The position numbers and the translations under genes were made by a program. A stretch of DNA of 13,348 nucleotides from Candidatus Hikarchaeia archaeon HikBin4 (GTDB taxonomy: Archaea > Halobacteriota > Halobacteria > Halobacteriales > Hikarchaeaceae): NCBI GenBank assembly GCA_009889685.1, contig WTZT01000006.1:1-13348 (forward strand), read 5' to 3'. The notes under the pieces are model-generated. The model worked only from the letters and a program-made list of their open reading frames with translations. It searched no databases and had not been told where the DNA came from. Below are positions 7,710 through 13,348 of this stretch, piece by piece (within the stretch, counting starts at the first letter, position 1; each line of letters opens with the position of its first letter).

Positions 7710-9157
7710 GTTCCAAAATGGCTTTGGAAGATGACAGAGGTATCTTCTAGACCCCCAAATAAATGGTGGTTGGATAATAGTTCCTTCTCAACGTTGGTTT
7801 GAGGAACAGAAAGGCTAATTTGTTTGGTTCGGCCATATCTACCTTTACTTACAACGATCGCATTTACAATCCCTAGCATGTCCAATTCTGAAATTAAATC
7901 AGTGACTCGGCGGTGAGTGAGTACGGCAGAATCTCGTTCTTTACAAAGTTGACGGTATAGGTTGTATACTTCACCAGTGGTGATATGAGAAATATTCTTT
8001 TTAACTAAGACTAGAATTGTAAATAATATAAGTTTAGATTGAGTTGGTAAAGTTCGAATGACTTCTATGACACGGTCGAGTTCTATTTTTTCTTGTGCAG
8101 ATTCTACATGGGCAGTGGTTACTTGGCTACCGCCCGATCGTTCTGCGAGTTCGCCGGCAGTTCGTAGTAAATCTAAAGCGCGTCTTGCGTCTCCATGTTC
8201 TTGCGCGGCGAAAGCAGAACACATCCGGATGACTCCATCGGTCAAGACTCCCTCTTTAAATGCGGTTGTTGCACGATTTTGGAGTATATCATTTAACTGG
8301 TTGGCGTTGTAAGGGGGGAAAATTATCTCCTCTTCACCTAGTGATGATTTGACACGAGGGTCTAGGTAATCTGTAAAAGTGAGATCGTTTGAGATCCCTT
8401 TGATTGAAACGCGAGACCGATCTAGATCAGAATTCATTCGAGATAGATTGTAAAGAACATCATCTCCACTCTTTTCTACAAGTTTATCTATTTCATCAAG
8501 GATGATAACAACAACACGCTCTCGGTAATCAAGTGCTTTGACGAGGGTTGAATAGACGGTGTCTGTGGGCCACCCGGTCATTGGTACTTTTGTGAAAGAA
8601 TTGAGATCGTGTTTAAGTTTGGAAATTTCATCATGGAGGGATTGCCCCTCTTCGGACTGGGGAGAAGAGGAGGAATTGAAGTTGGGAGGTAGATCATTTA
8701 ATGAAGTTTCAAGTTTTGAAATTTTCTCAAGGACGTAGGCTATATTTTTCTCTATAAAGGTGTTAGCCAGTTCTGCTAAAATTCGATACTTTGTATCAAC
8801 AACTTCACAGTTGATAAACTTAACTTCGCAAGGAATATCATATTGCGCAGATGCCTGTTCCAGCTCACGGCTAACAAGTCTAACACTTGCTGTTTTACCA
8901 GTTCCTGTTTTCCCATAAATAAGAATATTTGATGGTGTGTCTCCACGAAGAGCTGCTACTAGAATACTAGCCAATGTTTGAATTTGGGAATCACGGTGTG
9001 GCAATACATCAGGAGTAAAAGAATGCCGGAGGAGTTCTTTATTGTTAAAAATTGGTTCAACACTAAGTAAATTTTCAAATAAACCACCTGTTGGAGGGGG
9101 GTTTGGACTTGGGTTGGAAATATATTGGGTGTTATTTTTATGGAGATGGTCCATCAT
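7706..9157 (-). CDS. orc1: Orc1/Cdc6 origin-recognition initiator ATPase
   Basis: A 483-residue AAA+ initiator that binds ORB repeats at the origin and recruits the MCM helicase. Seen: Walker A GKTGTGKT (82-89), Walker B VVIILDEID (216-224, Asp221-Glu222), a sensor-1 region around Asn257, initiator-type residues near PRVKSSLGEE (267-276), sensor-2 GDARRALDLL (322-331), and a C-terminal winged-helix domain (about 370-475). An unusual charged/Ser-rich segment occupies about 141-188, between the helix after AELANTFIEK and VPMTGWP (191-197), where most relatives have only a short loop. Tandem ATGs start the gene; GAGG lies 6 nt upstream of the second (codon 2) and 3 nt from the first. It is transcribed away from the adjacent origin, the usual arrangement, so autoregulation through ORB sites is plausible. 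Confidence 0.97.
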   Translation of the reverse strand: MMDHLHKNNTQYISNPSPNPPPTGGLFENLLSVEPIFNNKELLRHSFTPDVLPHRDSQIQTLASILVAALRGDTPSNILIYGKTGTGKTASVRLVSRELEQASAQYDIPCEVKFINCEVVDTKYRILAELANTFIEKNIAYVLEKISKLETSLNDLPPNFNSSSSPQSEEGQSLHDEISKLKHDLNSFTKVPMTGWPTDTVYSTLVKALDYRERVVVIILDEIDKLVEKSGDDVLYNLSRMNSDLDRSRVSIKGISNDLTFTDYLDPRVKSSLGEEEIIFPPYNANQLNDILQNRATTAFKEGVLTDGVIRMCSAFAAQEHGDARRALDLLRTAGELAERSGGSQVTTAHVESAQEKIELDRVIEVIRTLPTQSKLILFTILVLVKKNISHITTGEVYNLYRQLCKERDSAVLTHRRVTDLISELDMLGIVNAIVVSKGRYGRTKQISLSVPQTNVEKELLSNHHLFGGLEDTSVIFQSHFGT

Positions 9158-9197
9158 TTGCCTCGTTTTTATAAATTTTCAGTGATGTCAATATATA

Positions 9198-9216
9198 TTT
9201 CCAATAGAAATAAAGG
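9198..9216 (+). repeat. Degenerate ORB-like element
   Basis: TTCCAATAGAAATAAAGG (from 9199) resembles the ORB pattern TTCCAGTGGAAACAAAGG with several mismatches and a short G end. It lies about 40 bp upstream of orc1, so it could serve autoregulation instead of initiation. Confidence 0.45.
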
Positions 9217-9332
9217 TTTCTTTAAAAATTATTACTTTAGAAATTTTAATAGATATAAACAAAATAGAAGCATATAGAAAACAATACACACAGTTAAGCT
9301 AAATTCTTTTTATAAAATATATTTTTAAAAAG

Positions 9333-9343
9333 TTCCACCGGAA
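9333..9343 (+). repeat. ORB core dyad without G-string
   Basis: TTCCACCGGAA is an ORB-type dyad core (TTCC-N3-GGAA), 22 bp left of a strong ORB core in opposite orientation. The 3' G-string is missing; a C run of the neighbouring minus-strand ORB follows instead. Confidence 0.5.
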
Positions 9344-9348
9344 ATGGT

Positions 9349-9378
9349 CCCCCACCCCCTTTCATTTCCACTGGAATA
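9349..9378 (-). repeat. Strong ORB element, minus orientation
   Basis: Read on the minus strand from 9376 it is TTCCAGTGGAA, then ATGAAA and a run of five G, T and five G (to 9349). This matches the archaeal ORB consensus including the G-string, which points left, away from the AT-rich core. It is the best ORB in the window. Confidence 0.85.
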
Positions 9379-9558
9379 TATATATTAAATATATTTTTAT
9401 TTATATGTTTTTAAAAAGAAAATATTTATTAACACCCATACCTATAAAAGACAAAAATTTCATGAAAAAAAACCTGAAATTAACACTTAAAACCACCGAA
9501 AAAAACCTGAAATAAAAAAATATTTTTTTTATCCTTTGAAAAAACATCAAAAAATAAA
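9379..9558. other. AT-rich duplex unwinding element
   Basis: By hand count, 31 of 180 bases at 9381-9560 are G or C (about 83% A+T). It is bounded by the two best ORBs. The near-identical direct repeats GAAAAAAAACCTGAAAT (9464-9480) and GAAAAAAACCTGAAAT (9498-9513), 34 bp apart, lie inside it, together with A and T runs. Its role as the melting site is inferred from position and composition. Confidence 0.75.
9464..9513 (+). repeat. Direct repeat pair in the unwinding element
   Basis: Two copies of G-A(7-8)-CCTGAAAT begin at 9464 and 9498. The 34-bp period is about three helical turns, so the copies could present the same face to a protein. They do not match ORBs. Confidence 0.6.
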
Positions 9559-9578
9559 CTCCACTGGAAACAAAGGGG
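9559..9578 (+). repeat. Strong ORB element, plus orientation
   Basis: CTCCACTGGAAACAAAGGGG matches the ORB consensus well, with the G-string pointing right, away from the AT-rich core. It is inverted relative to the ORB at 9349-9378. It is immediately followed by the overlapping 8-bp palindrome GTACGTAC (9578-9585). Confidence 0.85.
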
Positions 9579-9635
9579 TACGTACTGTGGTTTATTTGGC
9601 TGACAAACGTCTGACATAAGTTTAAGTGATTAGAA

Positions 9636-9651
9636 ATAACATTTATGTTAT
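9636..9651. promoter_or_regulatory. 16-bp perfect inverted repeat upstream of oapA
   Basis: ATAACAT-tt-ATGTTAT is a perfect palindrome with a 2-bp centre, 56-71 bp before the oapA ATG. It could bind a dimeric regulator or mark the promoter; its role is not known. Confidence 0.4.
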
Positions 9652-9663
9652 AGGTGAGAAGAC

Positions 9664-9685
9664 ACCAAATGTAATAAAATTTGGT
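9664..9685 (+). promoter_or_regulatory. Hairpin-forming inverted repeat in the oapA leader
   Basis: ACCAAAT (9664-9670) and ATTTGGT (9679-9685) flank an 8-nt loop. The repeat ends 9 nt before the Shine-Dalgarno GAGGT (9695-9699). It could be a leader hairpin influencing oapA translation or an operator; both are inference. Confidence 0.4.
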
Positions 9686-9706
9686 TTCATCTGTGAGGTA
9701 ATGTAA

Positions 9707-10351
9707 ATGATGGGTTTACTAAAACAACTTAGAGATAGCATTTCGCGAGCGGCAGACAAGCTTTTTTCAGGATCCAAACCAAAACGTATTGGAATATATG
9801 GTCCACCAAATGCAGGAAAAACAACACTCGCAAATCGTATAGCACGTGATTGGACTGGTGATATTATTGGGGCAGAAAGTAAAATCCCCCATGAGACACG
9901 CAGAGCCCGAAGAAAAGAAAATATAGAAATCGAACGGAATGGTAAAATCGTCACTATTGATATCGTAGACACTCCTGGTGTAACTACCAAAATTGATTAC
10001 CATGACTTTCTTGATTTTGGGATGTCTAAGAAAGACGCCATACGTAGATCTCGTGAAGCCACTGAAGGGGTGGCAGAAGCCATGCACTGGTTGCGTGAAG
10101 ACATCGACGGGGTAATTTATGTGTTAGATTCTACACAAGATCCGTTCACCCAAGTCAACACAATGTTGATTGGTATTATAGAAAGTAGAAAACTACCCGT
10201 TCTGATTTTCGCCAATAAAATTGATTTGAAAAAATCAAACCCAACTTTGATTAAACAATCCTTTCCCCAACATAAAACCGTCCCACTATCGGCATTAGAC
10301 GGAGAAAATATGGATGAAGTATATGATAACATAGCGAATTATTTTGGGTGA
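9707..10351 (+). CDS. oapA: Era-like GTPase OapA (origin-associated)
   Basis: A 214-residue small GTP-binding protein. G1 is GPPNAGKT (32-39), a candidate G2 threonine lies at Thr64 (HETRRA), G3 is DTPG (88-91), G4 is NKID (170-173) and G5 is SAL (195-197). All nucleotide-binding motifs are intact, so GTPase activity is expected. No KH RNA-binding domain is present, unlike bacterial Era. It is named for the haloarchaeal gene beside orc1 and the origin; conservation of this order is established there, but the molecular function is poorly defined. Start ATG 9707 (tandem with 9710) has GAGGT at 9695-9699. It is first in an operon with oapB and oapC, with overlapping junctions, and is divergent from orc1 across the origin. 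Confidence 0.88.
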   Translation: MMGLLKQLRDSISRAADKLFSGSKPKRIGIYGPPNAGKTTLANRIARDWTGDIIGAESKIPHETRRARRKENIEIERNGKIVTIDIVDTPGVTTKIDYHDFLDFGMSKKDAIRRSREATEGVAEAMHWLREDIDGVIYVLDSTQDPFTQVNTMLIGIIESRKLPVLIFANKIDLKKSNPTLIKQSFPQHKTVPLSALDGENMDEVYDNIANYFG

Positions 10352-10356
10352 TAAAA

Positions 10357-10737
10357 ATGCAAAAATTAAAACAAAAAACTGGAATCCAAATCGATTTAAT
10401 TAGCAGCCAAAAAATGGCGGAACTCACAACAATGGAAAAAATTAGAATGATTTTAGACAGCGTCCGTAGTGATAAAATTGTTATACTTGAAACTGGACTC
10501 TCTCCCGATGAAGAATCCAAACTTATTGAAGTAACAATGTCTGAAATTTATCCCGATGAGTTTACTGGAATTGAAATTGAAACTCATCTTCCCTCCACTC
10601 CTAGTGGATCTGCGTTCATCAATAAATTAATGGGTAGGCGGACTCCTTCAAAGCTAACTGTTATCGGACCTGCCAACCGGATCGAGACACTCCATAAAGA
10701 CGAAAAGTTAATAACAACTTTCATATCTCAAAAATAA
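10357..10737 (+). CDS. oapB: OapB (DUF2073 family)
   Basis: A 126-residue protein without catalytic motifs that I can recognise, assigned to OapB/DUF2073 from its place between the GTPase and the zinc-ribbon gene and from its sequence pattern: the segment MAELTTMEKIRMILDSV, a central acidic helix, PSTPSGSAFINKLMGRR and a C-terminal TVIGPANRIETL block. An in-frame GTG at 10348 would overlap the oapA stop (GTGA), but ATG 10357 is preferred because GGTGA (10347-10351), complementary to the 16S rRNA 3' end, sits 5 nt before it. That Shine-Dalgarno overlaps the oapA stop codon, implying translational coupling. The stop overlaps the oapC start (TAATG). Function unknown; a partner of the GTPase is the natural inference. 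Confidence 0.8.
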   Translation: MQKLKQKTGIQIDLISSQKMAELTTMEKIRMILDSVRSDKIVILETGLSPDEESKLIEVTMSEIYPDEFTGIEIETHLPSTPSGSAFINKLMGRRTPSKLTVIGPANRIETLHKDEKLITTFISQK

Positions 10738-11126
10738 TGCCACATCAATGTACTAGTTGTGGGGAACTATTCTCTGATGGCTCTAAAAAAATGCTAGCTG
10801 GGTGCACGGCATGTGGCGGGAAAAAATTTCAATTCATCCCACCTGGGTCTGATCCCCAACCCTTTCACCAATCACCAATCCTCGAGGCCCCTCTCGACCA
10901 ACCAACACCTCCAAAAAATTTAAACTTAAATTATCATTACGATCCTCCCTCTCCTGAGTATATTGAACAACTCCAAGTTGAGTTGAGCACTCAGTTTGAA
11001 AGTATTAAAATTCTTGAACCAGGTCAATACGAACTTAATCTAATGGAATTATATAATAGAGATGAATGTATCATCGCGATTCAAGAAGATGGGCACTATG
11101 TCATTCAAGTCCCTGGGTACCTCTAA
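10737..11126 (+). CDS. oapC: OapC zinc-ribbon protein
   Basis: A 129-residue protein with an N-terminal zinc ribbon: Cys5/Cys8 (CTSC) and Cys23/Cys26 (CTAC) on two knuckles. A proline-rich linker (about 35-77) leads to a small C-terminal domain with LEPGQYELNLMELYNRDE and an ending VIQVPGYL. This is the OapC/COG3364 layout, always next to OapB in relatives I know of. The ATG at 10737 overlaps the oapB TAA by one base, so it depends on coupled translation. It may mediate DNA, RNA or protein contacts of the GTPase module; the actual target is unknown. Confidence 0.82.
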   Translation: MPHQCTSCGELFSDGSKKMLAGCTACGGKKFQFIPPGSDPQPFHQSPILEAPLDQPTPPKNLNLNYHYDPPSPEYIEQLQVELSTQFESIKILEPGQYELNLMELYNRDECIIAIQEDGHYVIQVPGYL

Positions 11127-11139
11127 CTTTTTAATTTTT
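11127..11139. terminator. T-rich bidirectional 3' end of oapC / cupin
   Basis: The 11 bp between the convergent stops, with the first bases of the cupin stop, read CTTTTTAATTTTT. T tracts at operon ends serve as archaeal terminators; the rightward one suits oapC. There is no hairpin, as expected in archaea. Confidence 0.4.
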
Positions 11140-11506
11140 AACGAATTCCATCTTTATCTACTGGAGGTGCACCAATTATGAGCCAAACATGTTCCTTTTC
11201 TGTATCATTTATTATTTGTCTCCACGTTTCAGGAGGAACACTTACTATGGATCCCTCCGGCACCTCCACAACCTCTTCTCCACTTTCCCCAAATAATATC
11301 TTACCTGGTCCTTTTATTTGATAATATATTTCTTCCTGAACCTCATGTTTGTGAGCCACTATTGTCTCTCCAGGGGGGACAAACCAAAATTTACCTCTCA
11401 TAGTTTTTAATTCCAATACATCTGTAAATCCCGAATTGAAGCTCTCTGTAAATTTTGATTTTACCCTTTCCATTTTCTCAACCGACGCTATATTATACTT
11501 CGCCAT
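11138..11506 (-). CDS. Small single-domain cupin protein
   Basis: A 122-residue protein made of one cupin barrel. Motif 1 is clear: G46, then His52, His54, Glu59 and G66, fitting G(X)5HXH(X)3-4E(X)6G and giving three of the usual metal ligands. Motif 2, PEGSIVSVPPETWRQIIN (83-100), departs from the pattern PxG(X)2H: Glu93 replaces Gly and Arg96 replaces the fourth ligand His. Metal binding may therefore be weakened or changed. Start ATG at 11506; no clear Shine-Dalgarno. The gene is divergent from the metallo-beta-lactamase-fold gene across 98 bp, and its 3' end converges on oapC. The substrate is unknown; small cupins can be isomerases, dioxygenases or sugar-binding proteins. Confidence 0.82.
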   Translation of the reverse strand: MAKYNIASVEKMERVKSKFTESFNSGFTDVLELKTMRGKFWFVPPGETIVAHKHEVQEEIYYQIKGPGKILFGESGEEVVEVPEGSIVSVPPETWRQIINDTEKEHVWLIIGAPPVDKDGIR

Positions 11507-11604
11507 ATCTGAAATATTCCTCTCAACCCACTTAAAATAAACACATTTTCCAAAAATTAATTTAAAGGATAACTATCATTACCTCTGACATTAACAAGTA
11601 TAGT

Positions 11605-12276
11605 ATGCCTATTGAAGAAATTTTCCCAGGTGTTTATGACATCACATGTCTAGTAGCCGAAGGAAACAACCGCTACCGTGCATATTTATTTGAAGATGAC
11701 GTTCCAACCTTAATCGACTGTGCCCGACGGGATACCACTGAGGCATTACTCAAAGGCATTGAAGAATCTGGACTGACACCTGGGAGGTTAATCATCACCC
11801 ATGGTGATGGTGACCATGTAGGTGCTTTCGACGCATTAGTCGACACATACAATGTAGAAACTTGGGTCCCCGTGGAGTCCGATTTTCCCTCCGAACATAC
11901 TCCCGACCACCGTTACCAAGAAGGAGAGCAGATTGGTAGGTTCAAAACAATCTACCTCCCTGGCCATAAAGATGATAATTATGGTCTATTGGATGAAAAA
12001 GCTAAAATAATCATACCCGGGGATGCAATTTCTGGGGCAGACCAACGTGGGTTGCCAGCCGGCCAATTCCATCTCCCACCCGCCGTTCACACTACTAATT
12101 TAAATCAAGCAGAAGAGACCCTAGAGAAAATACTACAATATGATTTCAATTCTGTATTACTTTTCCACGGTTCAAACGTGTTGGAGGATGCTTATGATAA
12201 ACTATATCGTTATGTCCATTTCCCTGGAAAACCTCCTTCATCTTATGAAATTGGAACTCCAATATTCCCTAAATAA
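11605..12276 (+). CDS. Metallo-beta-lactamase-fold hydrolase
   Basis: A 223-residue single-domain member of the MBL superfamily. The metal motif is THGDGDHVG (65-73), with His66, Asp68, Asp70 and His71; the second His of HxHxDH is Asp68. Later ligands are His121 (LPGHKDDN), Asp140 (PGDAI) and His188 (FHGSN). HGDxDH variants occur in other MBL-fold proteins, so it is probably active with an adapted site. Substrates in this superfamily range from thioesters and lactones to flavoprotein redox centres; none can be assigned. Start ATG 11605, with a possible AT-rich promoter at 11558-11566. It is divergent from the cupin gene, and its stop lies 13 bp from the end of the convergent MFS gene. Confidence 0.85.
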   Translation: MPIEEIFPGVYDITCLVAEGNNRYRAYLFEDDVPTLIDCARRDTTEALLKGIEESGLTPGRLIITHGDGDHVGAFDALVDTYNVETWVPVESDFPSEHTPDHRYQEGEQIGRFKTIYLPGHKDDNYGLLDEKAKIIIPGDAISGADQRGLPAGQFHLPPAVHTTNLNQAEETLEKILQYDFNSVLLFHGSNVLEDAYDKLYRYVHFPGKPPSSYEIGTPIFPK

Positions 12277-12289
12277 TTCCTCTCATTCC

Positions 12290-13348
12290 CTACGACTTTT
12301 GATAGTTTCGAATTAATAATAACGCTGCAAGTGATAATGCCACTCCCAATCCTGCCATTCCTACTGTATAGCTATAATTTTGTATTGCAAATCCCATATA
12401 CGCTGCGCCCAATCCTCCCAACGTGAAGAATATACTCCTCGCCGCGCCTATGTGACTCCCCGTTGAATTGTCCGGGGCCGAATCCATCAAAATAGCATCG
12501 ATAACTGGAAATTGTCCTTTATACCCAATTGCAAAGATGCCAATAGCAATCATCACTCCAAAAACTGATTCTGCTATAATTAATAAAATAATACCTCCTA
12601 TACTCACTAATAATCCTCCTATTGAAATTAAATATCTAGGCGCTCGGTCGGATAACGCCCCAATTATTGGTTTGACCACCATCCCTAGCAAGAAAAACCA
12701 ACCAAAAATAGACCCTGCAACCCCTAGTTCAAAATTTTTTCCCTCTATCAAATACAAAGGGAGGAAATTTACCATCGCAGTGGCCACGAAAATAAATAAC
12801 GCAAAAGCTAGAATAGTTTCTCTTTGGTGTCTTTCCCCTACTATATACATCACATCTTTCCTCACTGATGATCTCATTTCCCCTATAATATCTCGGTTCC
12901 ATTTATATTTTTCTTCATTTCTCCAAATAAAAATCCCTACCAATCCAAAACTAACCACACCACAACATCCTACAATAACTCTCCAATTGGGTATGCCTTC
13001 TACTAGTATTAAATACGTCATAGCCAAGACGATTGAAAGCAATCCTGCCAAGATTCCCCCCAAATCACTTCCTGCTGTAAATATCCCCATAGCTTGACCT
13101 CTCTTCTCTGTATACAAATCTGAAATCAGGGCCCTGGAGGGGACATTATACATGGCCCTTCCCAACCCCAAACATACTACTGCCAAAACCAACATAAATG
13201 TAGTTTTTATTCCTGCAATGAGGAAAAAACTCAACCCAATCAAAATCATCCCCGGGATTATGATAGTTGATCTGCCATTCCAATCTGATAATTTTCCACT
13301 TGGATATTGTCCAATTGCATACACCACTTGCATAACCGTCAAAATCAT
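12290..13348 (-). CDS. MFS transporter, 5' end outside the window
   Basis: The C-terminal 352 residues of a major facilitator superfamily permease. The reading frame is open to the window edge. The first visible part is the end of a transmembrane helix and then the loop 2-3 signature GQYPSGKLSDWNGRS (13-27), so helix 1 and most of helix 2 lie beyond 13348; an ATG at the edge should not be taken as the start. About ten further hydrophobic segments follow, with a central loop rich in charged residues (about 150-180) and a second-half signature GALSDRAPR, the internal repeat of the MFS fold. The substrate is unknown. It could export or import small metabolites; the nearby MBL and cupin genes do not point to one. 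Confidence 0.85.
   Translation of the reverse strand: MILTVMQVVYAIGQYPSGKLSDWNGRSTIIIPGMILIGLSFFLIAGIKTTFMLVLAVVCLGLGRAMYNVPSRALISDLYTEKRGQAMGIFTAGSDLGGILAGLLSIVLAMTYLILVEGIPNWRVIVGCCGVVSFGLVGIFIWRNEEKYKWNRDIIGEMRSSVRKDVMYIVGERHQRETILAFALFIFVATAMVNFLPLYLIEGKNFELGVAGSIFGWFFLLGMVVKPIIGALSDRAPRYLISIGGLLVSIGGIILLIIAESVFGVMIAIGIFAIGYKGQFPVIDAILMDSAPDNSTGSHIGAARSIFFTLGGLGAAYMGFAIQNYSYTVGMAGLGVALSLAALLLIRNYQKS

Larger units (their letters stand above)
9158..9706. other. Putative chromosomal replication origin (oriC)
   Basis: A 549-bp gene-free region between divergent orc1 and oapA. It holds ORB-like motifs at 9198-9216, 9333-9343, 9349-9378 and 9559-9578, and an A+T-rich unwinding region between the last two. 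Two inverted repeats follow before oapA. Adjacency of orc1, oriented ORBs and an AT-rich core is the established layout of archaeal origins. GC skew of the plus strand also changes across it (hand counts: about +0.56 at 7081-7680 and -0.07 at 11581-12180, both plus-coding). Short frames in this region have no family resemblance and I do not call them genes. Confidence 0.88.

Noticed and set aside
9158..9706. A CRISPR array or insertion sequence in the AT-rich region.
   Set aside because: The repeats are few, unevenly spaced and match ORBs or short A-rich strings; there are no regular spacers, transposase or terminal inverted repeats.
9643..9990. Open frame on the minus strand across the oapA start, and others in the oapA antisense.
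   Set aside because: They are antisense to an intact GTPase with all G motifs and have no family features.
12468..13097. 209-codon plus-strand frame antisense to the MFS gene.
   Set aside because: The minus-strand frame has clear MFS motifs and helices; the plus frame is a composition shadow, rich in Ile, Pro, Ser and Thr.

Overview
The window looks like chromosomal DNA from a low-to-mid-GC euryarchaeon. The archaeal markers are an Orc1/Cdc6 initiator, the DNA polymerase D small subunit (DP1), the archaea-specific IMP cyclohydrolase PurO, an archaeal/Sec11-type signal peptidase, an OapA-OapB-OapC module, and a tRNA-Gln with A1-U72 and no encoded CCA. A planktonic Thermoplasmatota-like lineage is possible, but the sequence alone does not settle the taxon.

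The centrepiece is a 549-bp gene-free region (9158-9706) that I interpret as a replication origin. Origin-recognition-box (ORB) motifs at 9349-9378 (minus) and 9559-9578 (plus) face outward around about 180 bp that is roughly 83% A+T. Two weaker ORB-like sites lie to the left. orc1 runs leftward from this region; oapA, oapB and oapC run rightward as a tight operon. GC skew also changes at this point.

Left of the origin (1-9157) are an LLM-class oxidoreductase, an alpha/beta hydrolase and a cyclic amidohydrolase (109-3538), possibly a small catabolic group. Next come tRNA-Gln(CUG), purO, lysC (aspartate kinase), DP1, signal peptidase I and orc1. lysC and DP1 are minus-strand neighbours. purO/lysC and signal peptidase/orc1 are convergent pairs whose stop codons overlap.

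Right of the origin (9707-13348) are oapABC, a small cupin protein on the minus strand, a divergently transcribed metallo-beta-lactamase-fold protein, and the 3' part of an MFS transporter cut by the window edge.

No CRISPR array, insertion sequence, prophage or defence cassette was seen. The points most worth following up are the origin and its skew polarity, the extra segment in Orc1, the inverted repeats in the oapA leader, and several enzymes with altered catalytic motifs.
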